The notes beneath the pieces were generated by a model. That model worked only from the letters and a program-made list of their open reading frames with translations. It searched no databases and was not told where the DNA came from. A program made the position numbers and the translations under genes. A DNA stretch of 64,000 nucleotides, from the NCBI GenBank assembly GCA_036346205.1, contig JARFJB010001352.1, positions 2,338,501 to 2,402,500 on the forward strand. The letters are read 5' to 3'. The DNA is from Vesta saturnalis. Taxonomy: Eukaryota > Arthropoda > Insecta > Coleoptera > Lampyridae. Below are positions 49,211-61,378 of this stretch, piece by piece. Numbering within the stretch: position 1 is the stretch's first letter; every line of letters starts with the position of its first letter.

Positions 49211-50731
49211 AAAAAAATTTAAAAAAATCTGTCCCTTACTGAACAGTAGCTCTTATAATGATAAAATGCGCTCCTTTATAGTGCTCACTTACACAATTTC
49301 AGCACGTTTGATACATACAGCAAAGTATGATGGTACTTTATTTTGCAAACAGTGGTATTCTCTAAATGGCAAATACGCCTTTGCGTGCAACAATTTCACA
49401 AAGTAACAACCTATTAATCATTTCCGTTTTACTAAAAGTTCATTTTATTGATGTCAAATGCTTTATACATTTTCAACAATGAAAAATTTTTTAAAGTAGG
49501 ATTAACACTTAGCCTAATGACATATCGATGTTGCCAAATTACCATAGTGATTACGCCAAAGGAAGCTTTAATGCATATGTATCCAATAATCAATCAGGGA
49601 TTTGCTTTTCTTTGTACTCAAATGGTATACCCCAGTGCAAACCATTAATCATTGGTATCAAATGCAACTCTATCTTAAGAAGATTTTTACCATTAAAGGT
49701 CACATTTCTAATGCCTACTTATTAAAAATTTGATATTTGTCACTTATAAGGTAATGCAATTTTGATTAATCATCTCTTACTGCGCAAACATTTATTTTTG
49801 TAAAACCAGGTTTGCCAACCACTGTTCTTTAATTTTGTTTAATCTGTATTTACAGAAGTGTTTAAAAACAATATTAAAGAGTAAATTAAAGGTTAATTTT
49901 GCAAAAAATGTGTTGAACTTGAAATGAAAACTGAAAACCCAGTGGTTCAGATAATAATAAAAAAGTGCGTAATTCACACATCAATTACATCGATAGTGAT
50001 GTAAAGAGGTAACACCCTTGATTGCTCTACAGTGACCACACATTAAACTGTTAGTTAACAGAATAGTTCACATGCCTCGGATGGGCGGTGATCCGAACTA
50101 CCCTCGACCCTGACCTACCCAAGAAGGCGCCGGTTTTACGCTAAAAACCACCCGTGTGCTTCCATACGAAAAACTCCGCTTCCTTATAATTCTTTTTCCT
50201 TAATTCCAAATAAGCTGTTTAATTTCTTAATATTTAACAATACAAGTGCTGGTCAAGAAAATGAAATTGTACAATTGCAGTTATGGAATGCATTCGCATG
50301 TGTGTCGGGTTAAAGGTGAATTTCTAGCAATCTCACGTTCGCTCACTAATCACGAACTTTATATCTGTCACAACTATATATACACACTCTTATACAATTC
50401 ATCTTGTAAACGTCCTTTTGATATCCTTGATACATTTTTCGACCTCAAATACATCTTATTAATTAAATTCCTTATTGGGGAGGTTTACTTTATTAAACTA
50501 ATGCAAATGCACGTAATCAGCGATCTATTAATCATTTTCAAATGAATTACTTTATTGCAAAATAGGAAAAGCTTTAGATTTCAATTTTAATTACATCACG
50601 ATAGTAATGTAATTTATGAATGTAGATACATACCTACTTTTATTAGTTTCATTCGTTAATTATTTGAAATTTATATAACAAATAAACTACTTAAGAATTT
50701 TTTAGTATCTATTACAATAGTAGAGCAATTT
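49211..50731. other. No gene seen
   Basis: AT-rich. 50030-50160 is a more GC-rich block (CGGATGGGCGGTGATCCG) that could be a SINE-like or tail fragment, without recognisable A/B boxes. Confidence 0.35.
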
Positions 50732-50777
50732 ATAATAATAATAATAATAATAATAACAATAATAATAATAATAATAA
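50732..50777. repeat. (TAA)n microsatellite
   Basis: About 15 trinucleotide units with one CAA interruption. Such tails often mark a LINE 3' end; on the minus strand it could end a fragment lying to its right. Confidence 0.9.
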
Positions 50778-51269
50778 GGTTTAATGTCCAAGAGATAATA
50801 CATTAGGACAGTGAAGATGAATGAAGAAGCCAAACAGCAAAATCAATAAGTAATTAAACTTAAGAGTCACAATAATTATACAAACAATTAAGGTTTTGAA
50901 CCTTAGGAGTATGAAACGCAGTGTTGCCCAAATTCGCCAGGTTCAATAATCACCACCAATTGGATTAACTGTAACAGATAGACGGTAAAAGGAACCGCTA
51001 CCTTAAAGTGAAAAGAATTAATATCTGTTGTACTCAACTTTAATTTAGTGTAGTGATCTTTTTACTAGGTTATTTATGTTAAATGCAGTAATTTTATTTT
51101 TATAATAACAATTAGCAACATAATTTTGACTAAGCAACCTCCACATCTCTATAGTAGAATTCAATTTAAAACTGACGTACACTATGTGTTTCAATTAAGA
51201 TTCTGTGGATACATCCTTCCTCCAATACAAAAACATCTTTCTTCGAAAGGTCGTTTCAATTTCAATTAC
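50778..51269. other. No gene seen
   Basis: Possible non-coding LINE 3' fragment next to the TAA repeat. No motif supports this directly. Confidence 0.3.
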
Positions 51270-51374
51270 ACAGGGTGCCCATTTAGTATTCCGTTCTTCT
51301 GCAGTGGTGTTATGTCAAATCTGCCATAATAATTACTTAGTGAATTGTAAGATTCTTGTTAATGGCACGCCCTG
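51270..51374. mobile_element. Tiny MITE with CAGGGTG-type ends
   Basis: The left end ACAGGGTGCCCATTT and right end AATGGCACGCCCTGT are imperfect complements of the Tc1/mariner CAGGG type. About 105 bp, non-coding, with TA after the right end. Confidence 0.55.
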
Positions 51375-52193
51375 TATATTATTACATTTTTGGATTCCTC
51401 TAAATAAATGTATTAATTAATAAGGATTTAGAGGTCAGAGGCAAAAAATCTATATTTTATATATTTGGATAGCATGAGAAATTAACTTTAAAATACTTTA
51501 GAATTATTTTTGAAACTTTGATATAAAATATTAAAACAAAATTAAATTAATAATTTTGTTATTTGCAGAAAAACTGGAAGCGCTAAAAATAATCCAATAT
51601 AGCAGTTTTTTAGCTATGCATGTTTACTATGTAATCCCTTCATTTCAAGATTTCATTTTTATTAGAAACATAGTTATAAGGGATTGAAATTAAAAAAATT
51701 TATCATTCCTAACTCCGGTCCTCGATAAGATAGAAATCTCATAAAGCTCATTATTCACCTTATATTTTGCAAATCACTGTATACTTTTACGTATTTGGAT
51801 GGCATGAGAAATCAACAGTAGAACACGGGTACAATCCCCTCCACTTTTTTTATGTCACAAGCTCGGCCGCCTGGGACACCTTCCCCTCTACTTTTTGTTT
51901 ACGCCCACGTGGAAGGCGTATTTTGGTCGGCCATTTTTTTTTGACGGCTTCTTCTCGGGGGCCATTTTCAGCCCCTTGATGGAATTTTCACCCTAGTTTG
52001 GTTGTATTAAGAGATTTTTTACAGTTCAACCTCTGGACGATAGGCAAATCCGTGCGCATACAATGTTCTGAATGGAGGTCCTAAGGGCAGCCCCTTTCAC
52101 CTGATTAGTTTCTGATTGGTTCTTAGCCCCATCCAGCGTCTGACCTCCGATTGCAGGATTAAGGCTCAGCAACGGTTACGGTGGGAAATTTGA
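51375..52193. other. No gene seen
   Basis: 51830-52150 is GC-richer than its surroundings, with no sustained frame or motif. Confidence 0.35.
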
Positions 52194-52382
52194 AATAAGG
52201 GGGCTATAATTCTAACTTGTAAGACAGCTATAAGAACTTGTGTTAGGTCTGCGCCCCCTTGCGTGGCCCCCTTCACCGCCAATAGTATTATAATAAGGGG
52301 GCCCTAATGCTATCTCATAAGACAGCTATAAGAACCTGTGTTAGGGTCTGCGCCGCCCTCTTGTCATGGCCCCCTTGTTGTA
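52194..52382. repeat. Tandem duplication, period about 98 bp
   Basis: Two units starting AATAAGGGGGC at 52194 and 52292. Both contain AAGACAGCTATAAGAAC and GTGTTAGG-TCTGCGCC, and end in GGCCCCCTT. A few substitutions and small indels separate them. Confidence 0.88.
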
Positions 52383-52722
52383 AAACTTGAATTTGTTTGT
52401 AGCGCCATCTAGTGATGTGTGGCCTAATGAATATTTTTTCTGTAATAAAGGTAGCGTTACTTAGCGGCAGGACCCCCTTGTTGTAAAACTTGAATTTGTT
52501 TGTAGCGCCATCTAGTGGATTAATGAATATTTTTTCTGTAATATAGGTAGCGTTACTTAGCGGTAGGACCCCCTTGTTGTGAAACTTGAATTTGTCTGTA
52601 GCGCCATTCAGTGGACTAATGAATATTTTTTCTGTAATAAAGGTAGCGTTACTTAGCGGTAGGCTTGTTTGTGGCGTCATCTAGTGGTGTATACACTAAT
52701 GAACATTTTCTGCAATAGAAGT
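52366..52722. repeat. Tandem array, about 96-103 bp units with CTCF-like sites
   Basis: Three units plus a shortened fourth. Each holds CCCCCTTGTTGT-AAACTTGAATTTGT (first three), TAGCGCCATCTAGTGG, AATGAATATTTTTTCTGTAA and GTAGCGTTACTTAGCGG. The conserved core at 52400, 52503, 52599 and 52672 matches or nearly matches the CTCF core GCCMYCTRSTGG. Confidence 0.9.
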
Positions 52723-53774
52723 TGATCATCTACGTCTCTCTCTCAGCTCTTTCTCAAACAAACAAATTAATTAATCAGATCAATCAATCAATCAACTAAA
52801 CCAATCTCAATAAAAACCAGATCATACCTTACAGTTTACGAAAACCAACTTACAGTTACTCCAAAACAGCCACTGTTCAAAATACCAAATTGCTATAACG
52901 GAATTAAAAGACAAAAGGTTTTAACAGTTTATTATTACATGCGAATCAATAACTACGAAGTATAAAACCAACAAATACGTACCGCTTAATGCTGTTAATT
53001 ATTTTATTAAAAAATAACGTAATACTCACACCTTTATCTAATTAATTAAACAAATGGGTAGAGATCGGGTAGAAAAAGAGCTGATGCAGAGTTGGTTGGT
53101 TTGTGACAGGTTCTTCCTATAATATCACATTAAAATCTGGCATTTTTGTGAACAATATCAAGTAAAATATATATTAAAAATAATACACATACATTCAGAT
53201 GTGTTTTTCTTTCGACCGTTCTAATAAAAACTGTGTTGGAGAACTAAATTAAATATAGAAATATTTTATACAGTTTGCTAAACCCGTTTTGTGTCTTTAC
53301 GTATGAATAGTTGATATACAACTGGCTATTGGTTCCTTCCATCATTGAGTAATTTGTAAAAATGTAAATATACAAACCTAATTATCTCTATCACCTTACT
53401 GCAACTCGTATTTACCTTTCCCTTTCGCAGACTACCTTATATGCATTTATATAAAACGATGTTTTGTTATTTACAAAGTACATTTAAAAAATTTCACTTA
53501 TATGATAAAACTGTTCTGCAGTTATTATAATTGAACAGTTATACAATTTCATTATGAACGGAAAGTAGTAATTAGCCGTCGACATCGTGTTAATTAATGT
53601 GCTTACAAATATTTTAAAAATTTGCTGCTGCAAAAAACATTAAGGTCTAAATATTAGATGAAATAATAATCATTTTCTACTCTAGCGTTTTATACAGAAA
53701 GATTCTCTATCTAAGCGGTCAACACCTTTACATTCGAAAATTATACCTGATTTATTTATATGTTCAATTACTCA

Positions 53775-53814
<40 letters not shown>

Positions 53815-54199
53815 AGCACTCACACACTTACACACACACACACACGCATGCACACACAAATGACTTTAAAATAAATAAATGAGCAGCAATTAAGTAAGCA
53901 GGTAGTTAGACATTATAATTAGATGTAATCAAATTACTATTGTTAATGCACGATGCGCGTGTTGGTTTTAGTAAATATTGAAAGGACAACAACAAAATAG
54001 GGTTATCTTGATGTTAAAAGGTAAGCACGATAAAACAGAGTAGAATATACTTGTGATTGCAGAGTTTTTTCACCGAAAATTTTTCTGCAATATAAGTTGA
54101 TCATGATGATCTTGTTACGGAACTCTTAATTAAAATAACTAAACTACTAAAAACGCTTTTATTTATCAGAGTAGAATGGTTGAAAAACAAGTATTATAC
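52723..54199. other. No gene; CA microsatellite and a stray repeat piece
   Basis: (CA)n at about 53773-53860. The sequence 54076-54105 (TTTTCTGCAATATAAGTTGATCAT) resembles the end of the tandem array near 52700. Otherwise AT-rich. Confidence 0.5.
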
Positions 54200-54515
54200 A
54201 GTAATTTGATTACCTCATCATTTACAACCAAACAAGTGAAAAACTTATTTACAATATCAAGCATTGGTAAATTATTTCTCATTCTAAAATATTAGAACAT
54301 TATCGTATAAAGTCCACACACGTCCGAATGCTAATCATGGAGCGTTTTGTTGTATCGGAACCATCTAGAATTCTTCTCAAGGAAACGTAAATGGTAACCT
54401 AGCGGGGTCGTCCAAAGGAGTCAAAATATTCCCCGTTACCTTTCTCGTCAATGTAGATAGCAGTCTAATGTTGACCTGGTTTGTTTGCTGGATCCGTGTT
54501 CACAATATTTCCATA
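54200..54515 (-). pseudogene. Adenain-like (adenovirus-type) cysteine protease relic
   Basis: Minus strand. NTDPANKPGQH supplies the catalytic His, followed by a stop where relatives have Trp. AIYIDEKGNGEYFDSFGRP contains the Asp region. After stops and a frameshift, NSRWFRYNKTLHD and SDVCGLY carry the catalytic Cys block. The final helices RMRNNLPMLDIVNKFF follow after another shift. This motif order is that of the C5/adenain-like proteases found in adenoviruses, Maverick/Polinton elements and adintoviruses, where the enzyme matures capsid proteins. The lesions show a dead endogenous copy. Confidence 0.7.
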
Positions 54516-55091
54516 AGGTCTAGGCGCTTGTCGCGGTAGCTGATTACAAGCACATACATACAAGTCGAAACACATTCTTGTGGCTGAGGATCGGTTTCAA
54601 ACATTTCAACACTTGTACCGCATACATCCTTGGAGTTGATATGCGCCCAGTCTTGCAGTAGTAACGCGTTTTCCAGAGAAAACCTAGGTTCGTCGATCTT
54701 ATGGTTTAAAGAAACCCTATGCATCCTTTTTCAATTTTTTAATCGACGGACAACCAATCTCGTCCAAGCTTAATATTGGTTAGTTAAGGAATCTTAAAAA
54801 CTGTTGTTTTTCACTACCCTTAACGTAAATTTTGTTAAACGGCAGCAGAGTTCTTATCAGCTCCTCATAAAAATGGTTGTATGGCACATACCCTGACCGT
54901 CATTTCAAGTCGTGGTATTTATCCTCTAAATAACTTATCTGTCTTCACATGGGCAATGATATAAAATAATCTCGAAGTGACTTTATCAGCATCACCAGTA
55001 ACGAACCATGATCTGTAACCACGGCAATTTCTTTCGGTATGAATTTGTTATCAACACCTCTAAACCCTTGTACGTCCATGTATGCGTCCAT
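54500..55091 (-). pseudogene. Uncharacterised virus-like MDVQGF protein, broken
   Basis: ATG at 55091 opens a frame reading MDAYMDVQGFRGVDNKFIPK, in which D-x-Q-G-F resembles the first acidic motif of RNase-H-fold exonucleases (inference). In the same frame, across three stops, come YHDLK, SGYVPYNHFYEELI, KIYVKGSEKQQF and IGCPSIKKLKK. After a shift near 54730 another frame continues with HRVSLNHKIDEPRFSLENAL and LLQDW, ending at 54500. I recall similar uncharacterised proteins in many insect genomes but cannot name a family. It lies directly upstream of the protease relic on the same strand. Confidence 0.5.
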
Positions 55092-55240
55092 CTTCTTTCA
55101 CTTGCTGCTGGATATTGAAGTTTGTGATGTAGATCTCTCCCTTTTAAAAGGCAAAATTCACGACCATATTCCGATGTTTATCGATCTCAATCATGTTATC
55201 GAATTCGGCGTACACCACAGTTAACGGTTTCTACGAGAGC
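55065..55240 (-). pseudogene. 3' end of an upstream overlapping frame
   Basis: Minus strand. EFDNMIEIDKHRNMVVNFAF, a stop, then EIYITNFNIQQQVKEDGR and a terminal TAG that falls about 25 bases inside the MDVQGF frame. Its protein-like composition and overlap with the next start suggest a compact, virus-like gene array truncated here by the mariner fragment to its right. Confidence 0.35.
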
Positions 55241-55289
55241 TTCTTCAAAGTCGACTTCTAGACGAGGGAACTGTTCCTAACTAAATTAC

Positions 55290-56165
55290 AGTGTGTGCTA
55301 GCTTTTGCAGACAAGTCAGGGGTTAGGTCAAATAATACTCATCTGTGGTCATCTGAAAGTCCTCATCTTATCAGGGAAAGAAAGAAACAAAACAAATTTT
55401 GTTTTGTCAATATTAACAATTTAAATGCTGGCACATATCTCTACATTTTGCAAATGATTGTGGCAGATCAACTATGAAAGTGTTAATATCAATTAGACGG
55501 GGCTCCACCTCACTGTCACAATCAAACCAATCAACAGCTGACTCAAATGTTTGAAGATAGATTGATGAGACGTCTAGGACCATGTAATTAGCCAGTGAGG
55601 TCCCCCAACCTCATGTCATTGGATTTTTATGTTTGGGGAGAAATGCAGCAAAGAGTTTATTCTACACCCGCAATTTCAAAAGACAATTTGATCGCTCGAA
55701 GACGAAGAGCGTTCCATGGATTGTCTGCAGATGAAATAGTAGAAGCCGTGACTGTTCATTGATGGCAACATGTCTCATTGAAAACTGTACATGTTCTGTT
55801 TATAATCTCATTCCAACGCCCGTAAATAAATAATAAATTTAAAATATCATGACTTGGATATGTGTTACATTCCATTTCTTATAAACACTAAATTAAACTG
55901 ACACTGCAAAAAAGAACTAACAACAAATGCTGGTGACAGCTTAGTTATTTTCTTTGGAGTTTTGCTAAGAATGTTACAGCCATCCTCGGAAGATATTACA
56001 CAAAAAACAGTAGCTAACTCAAAAACAGATACGTATATCTATCGTTCGAAAGATAACAAAATTTTGAATCAGAATAATGAAAAACGTATCGAGTGTTCCA
56101 TTTGAACACATATTATGAAGGTTTCAATTTAACTAAACTCGTCATTAATTTCCACAACCCTGTAT
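55290..56165 (+). pseudogene. Tc1/mariner transposase relic and right end
   Basis: Plus strand. LWSSESPHLIRE and LNAGTYLYIL match the middle of a DD41D-like transposase. After a shift, GAPPHCHNQTNQQLT (the Asp before GAP is out of frame) and SPNLMSLDFYVWGEMQQRVY give the last catalytic region. C-terminal sequence runs to about 55800, and a terminus-like CAACCCTGTAT occurs near 56157. The N-terminus and left TIR are absent. Confidence 0.65.
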
Positions 56166-57360
56166 GCAGTTGAGCCACTGTGAAAATATAGGTAGGGAGC
56201 TTAGGGATCTAGCTAGTCCTCCTGTGAATATTGCCGTATCATTATTACTGTAAAATGCATATAATTTTAAACTAGTTACTATTTCGTCTAAAATTACCAC
56301 AATATACAAGGTGTTCAATTTTAAATATCAAAGATGACGTCAACCTCCGATATAACCAGAAGTGGTACCTGAACTGCATTATTTCACCTGAGCAGGGATT
56401 GCCCGAAAACTCTGTTACTCACATTCCAATCGAAGTAATCTCGGAAATAATGCTAATGGGGTGTCACCGTCTGTATATACGAAGACAATCCAAAGTCAAG
56501 TTTTTACAATTCTGCTTGAATCATCGCCATAAAACGTATATCAGGCATTTGGAATTGCACATGTGAAGCATTCAAATTTATTTATATACTATAATTCTCG
56601 AAGATGTACCCTGTTGCCACGAAAAGTAGCCGAATTTTTAAAACTTTCAAATATGGAATGCTACGCTGGATATTGTTTCCGCTGGAATAGGCGTTGTAGA
56701 CCAAGTATCATGGTACTGTAAATAGTATATGACCGTCCTCACCACCTGTAATATATTGGAAAAAGATGCAGCAGTTACATAGCAAAACGTTAACAATTTA
56801 AGTAGAAACCAATTGTACAATCAATGTAAATATATGTAAATGCAATCATTAAATTACACCTCAGCCTTTGTTGTGATGTTAATAAAATCATGAATGAATG
56901 TAAAATAGAGAATAACAGTAGCACTTTCGTGACGTTTTTCGGTGAAAAAAAGTGGTATTTTCAGAAAATTAAGCACACAAAGTTTAAATATGAAAATACT
57001 TCTATGGATCGACTAAAGTTAAATTACAACATATATGGAATTTTAATACAATCATTATGGGATTTTCTTAAATACAAACTAAGTTTTCTCTATTCTATAT
57101 TTTCGTATCCAACCTGCACTTCATCGTCTAACCTCTTAATTTCTTGCCTTTAAATACACGTTTATATTGAAATCCTTGCTAACAGCAGACTTGCTGCAAG
57201 GACGTTTTTGTTAAAGTGCACTTAATGTCAATGTAGGTTATTTTTAACTTTCCCACTTAAAGAGAAAACAATTGTAGTCCGTCAAAAAATTATAAATTGG
57301 ACTAAGATTTAAGTCCCCTGGGTCCAAAACATTGGTTTTTCAAAAATGTCAAAAATATCT
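56166..57360. other. No gene seen
   Basis: AT-rich. ACAAGGTGTTCAATTTTAAA near 56307 and GGGTGTCACCGTCTGTATAT near 56459 look like stray mariner ends, but no transposase lies between them. Confidence 0.35.
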
Positions 57361-57656
57361 GTGTGTGTGTGTATGTGCGCGTGTGCGTGTGCGTGTTCGT
57401 GTGCGTATACGTATGCGCGTGCGCGTGTGTGTGCGTGTGCGTGTGCGCGTGCGTGTGCGCGTGCGTGTGCGTGTGCGTGTGCGTGTGCGTGTACGTGTGC
57501 GTGTGGGTGTGCGTGTACGTGTGCGTGTGCGTGTGCGTGTGCGTGTGCGTGTGCGTGTGCGTGTGCGTGTGCGTGTGCGTGTGCGTGTGCGTGTGCGTGT
57601 GCGTCTACGTGTGCGTGTGCGTGTGCATGTGCGTGTGTGCATGCGTGTGCGTGTAC
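57361..57656. repeat. GTGCGT microsatellite
   Basis: About 290 bp of GTGCGT with GTACGT and GCGCGT variants. Same hexamer as the arrays at 11311 and 25500. All frames here are artefacts. Confidence 0.97.
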
Positions 57657-57990
57657 ATTTTGTGAGTAGCTCAACAACGTTTAACGTATTTGAAAAGAAA
57701 AACGAAAAACTGTATTGAAAACAATTAAATTTTAATAAACTTTCGAAAAAATCGAAATAATGCCTAAAGTTCTTTCAAAAACTTTACGGCAAATAGTTTT
57801 ACAACTTTTTTGAAGATAATATAGTTTTAAGCCATTCTTGTAAGTTTTTAATATGAAAGTAAATTAATTTAATTAATAACACCCCATCCCCACCTATTAT
57901 GTGAAGTATAAAACTGAAATTAATAAAATTTTGGGAGACCGAACTAAGGCACATATACAATGCTTCTGATAGTATTCGGTGACGTAATCA

Positions 57991-58960
57991 TTAAAAATAG
58001 CGGACATCCGCCACTTTGTAGAATAATACAATATAAAAAAGCTCTACAGAAAGTGACCTAGTTCTTGAATACACATTTCCAATATTCGTGTTAATGACTG
58101 ACGGCATCTTTGAAGTAATAAATCTACCAGCAGACTCCAGAATTCTGTTCCATAATTGTTCTTCACTATTTGTTTCTACGGCATACACTTCATTTTTCAT
58201 AAACCCCTAAAATGAAAGGTCAAGGGGATTAAGATAGCAACTACGAGCTGGCCATGGTATAAGTCCGCACGATCAATCAACCTATTTCCAAATTTTCTTT
58301 GCAAAAATTCTCCTTGTCCTTTGAGAATAGTGAGCTGGCGCGCTGTCATGCATACAGTACCTTCTTCTAATAATATCCAATGGGACATTTTCTAATCAAG
58401 TTTGCAGTTCATTGTCCAAAACATATCGATAGTGTTATCTGTCACTCGATTGGACAAATGAAATGGATCAATTAGATAATTGTCAATTATACCTGACCAC
58501 ACATTAATGGAAAACTCATACTGGCGATTCCGTATTACGGTATGATGAGAGTTTTCATCGCTCGGATAATGCATATCATGTATTAAAACACCATGGCAAT
58601 TAAATCCAGCTTCATCAGTAAACAAAATTAATGACAGAAAGTTTTGCTCTTGATTTTGCAACCACTCGCAATATTGTACACGCGGTAAAAAAATCCAGTT
58701 AAAATAGGTGATGAATTTTTTTGGAAATGAAATGGATGAAGACGTTGTTCTTTGAGGATTTGCCTAACTGACTCTGGATTAACATTCAGTACAGCTGCAA
58801 TTATTACTCTGGTGTTCATTTTTCGATTATTTTCTAGTGCCTACAATACAGCTTCTTAGTTTGCAACAGTGCGACGATTTGTGTGCCCCAGCAATAAATT
58901 TGCACGTCATTAAATGTTTTAACATCAGGAACTGCAGAAGTATAGAGAACGATTTTTGAA
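57991..58960 (-). pseudogene. DD41D transposase relic, same family as element 5
   Basis: Minus strand order: an N-terminal remnant to about 58800 (MNTRVIIAAVLNVNPESVRQ, second HTH, with HPFHF linker), LSLILFTDEAGFNCHGVLIH (first Asp; FTDEA for FSDEA), INVWSGIIDNYLIDPFHLSN (close to element 5's GIIDNYLIGPFQLPN), a damaged second-Asp region near 58340-58390, and a C-terminal part reading NEVYAVETNSEEQLWNRI. Several frameshifts. The TIRs are not obvious. Confidence 0.75.
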
Positions 58961-59182
58961 AGCAACTTTAAACAACGACAACCTAGGAAATCAGGAACAC
59001 GACAAACTTTAACAACAGTTAGCTTGACAGTGACCAAGGATTTGTAGTTTTTGTATATAAATAAATTTCTTTGGCAATAGTAAAAAATTAATAAAATTAC
59101 AGGGGAAACAATATGGTTTTGTCGGTTTAAAGGCTTAAATCCTCTTTGCAAAATAAATTTCATATTCTGACACAAAATAGAA

Positions 59183-59885
59183 TTTTTTTTTTTTATAATT
59201 GTGGACCTGAACAGGCTAAATTTGGCCTATCGTGCTAAAGAATTCAGGAACACTTAGTAGGATGGATAGAGGGATAATGAATATATGAACAGCTACCTTA
59301 AATTTTCTCATATCATAAGTGAGAGGAAAACAGGAACTAGGGAGATCAGTCCAGAGTTTAGAAGCCTTGTAGAAAAATGTGGATTACGTGGTACGACAAC
59401 TGGAGGTTTGTACTGCATACTGATGATGTGAATGAGCGAACCGAGTGTTTCTCGCAAAGATAGCCCGAGATGGTATCAAAGAATATAATTCAGCAGAACA
59501 ATAGCCGTTGTAATAACGAAAATACAAAGAAAGAACTGAAACCATCATTCTATGCTCAAGGGACTGTATGTGAGAAGTTAAGGACGGGTCATTTATAAGC
59601 CTAATCGCTCTCTTTTGAATACGATCAACGATATCGAGAGCGTATTGGGGAGCACTAACCCAGAGGTGAGAATTATATTCCAAATGAGGGCGAATTTGCG
59701 CTTTATACAGCAGAAGGAGTTGTCGAGAGGTAAAGTACTGCTTAGATCTGTACAAAACGCCTATTTTACGAGCAGTTCTTTTGGTAGCTGACAGAAGATG
59801 GTCAACACATAAGAGATTTGAAGATACAGTCCTACCCAACAGACTAATAGAGTCTGAAAAAACGTTATGCATTATTAGTTGCCAC
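59183..59885 (-). pseudogene. 5'-truncated LINE 3' end with poly(A)
   Basis: Minus strand. The RT thumb and C-terminal domain read SATKRTARKIGVLYRSKQYF, LYKAQIRPHLEYNSHLW, IQKRAIRLINDPSLTSHIQS and SLYFRYYNGYCSAELYSLIP, then after a shift KASKLWTDLPSSCFPLTYDM. The A12 tail (T12 on the plus strand at 59183-59194) marks the 3' end. This is the tail typical of arthropod jockey-superfamily (L2/CR1-like) elements. Only the last about 230 codons were inserted. Confidence 0.82.
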
Positions 59886-60468
59886 GATGCCTTGTTTATA
59901 TTTTGTGCGTTATTAATGTAGCCACTACAAGCTCGTCTTTTGAATAACTTCAGACTTGAGATTCAACGGAATTATTTATTTCTGCCCTTAATCATAGTTC
60001 TCAGAGTTTTATTTTATTTGTACGCAATCCCCTTGTCATCCAGGATACGATTTTCGAATTATTTTGTACCAAAGCATTTTGATAGGAACAGCAGCAAATA
60101 TAGTAATTTAGACTATTATAAAAGCATTTCACTCCCTCGTTTACCTCCGTACAATGTAGTACGGTATTCCAGGATTTATTTTTTAGTAAGCGCTTAAAAA
60201 TACTTTTACCTTCCGAGGTGTAATATCAAGATCTTATGCAGGTATTTCAGAAATATTTAATAAAGGTCAAATACCCCCATCTACTTGTATATCTAAAAAT
60301 TGTCTGATTTTAAGTTTTGAAGCACAGCAAGGAGCTATATTATCTATACAAAACGCCGCACAGCCACCAAACGGTAGGATGGAAGATTTAAAGTAACTGG
60401 ACCATTCCGTTTCTAGCCTTTTGTATATAAAGATCAAATACCTGACGGATAATGTTCACGGTTCATTA
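59886..60468. other. No gene seen
   Basis: AT-rich flank between the truncated LINE and the mariner element. Confidence 0.4.
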
Positions 60469-61378
60469 GGCTGATGCATTAGTAATGGCGTTTTTTTTTA
60501 ATTTAAAAGTTGGCTCTGAAATAAAATTTTGATTACTCAATATTCAGCTTGTCAGATAATTAATAGTTCTGTCATATGATTTTGTATTTCTTTCTTAATT
60601 GTTAAACTTTAACGTTATTATAATGGAATCTCAAGTAGACAAAAACCCGCATTACCGACATTATCTTCTTTTTGCGTCTAATCGAGGTGCCAAAGTCAGT
60701 GAAGCTGCTCGTGATATTTGCGATGTTTACGGTGAAGATGAAATTCCTGTTAGCCGCAAAACTGGTTTAAACGTTTCAAAAGCGGAATTTTCGACCTTAA
60801 TGATATGGATCGTTCAGGAAGTCCTGTTAGGTTCGATGAAGAGCGATTAAATCAACTTCTTCATGAAAATTCAGCGCCAATCAACTACGGAACTAGAAAA
60901 AGTTCAGAAATTTGGCGCTTGAGTTCCTTATGTTTTGAGCGAGAACAACAAAAATCAACGATCCACAATTTCCGATGGATTGCTCGCTCGGAATCGTGCT
61001 CCTCATGGTCACAATCAGAGGTTCCTCTGCCGAATCGTTATCGGCGACGAGGAATGGTGTTTGTATGTGAATATCAAGTAGAGAAAGCAGTGGCTAAGTC
61101 CCAATGCACAAGCGACGCCTAGAGCGAAACAAGATCTTCACCATCGAAAGACGATGTTATGCGGTCGGTGGGACTGGTAAGGTATCATTTACTACGAATT
61201 GCTCGGGCGTAAGCAAACAGTCAATGCAATACGTTAAACAAATGCATCGCCTTTACGAAGCTGTTCGGGAAAAACGACCCCATCGGCAGCATGACCTTCT
61301 TCTTCATTACGACAACGCTCGTCCTCACATTGCTAATATGACAAAGAGAGCAATTCAAACGCTTGGTTGGGAAGTCTT

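Noticed and set aside
49980..50620. Two TTACATC...GATGTAA-like short inverted repeats
   Set aside because: Arms of 7-8 bases only; not distinguishable from chance in AT-rich DNA.
54500..54724. 74-codon frame as an independent gene
   Set aside because: It is better explained as the frameshifted continuation of the MDVQGF protein.
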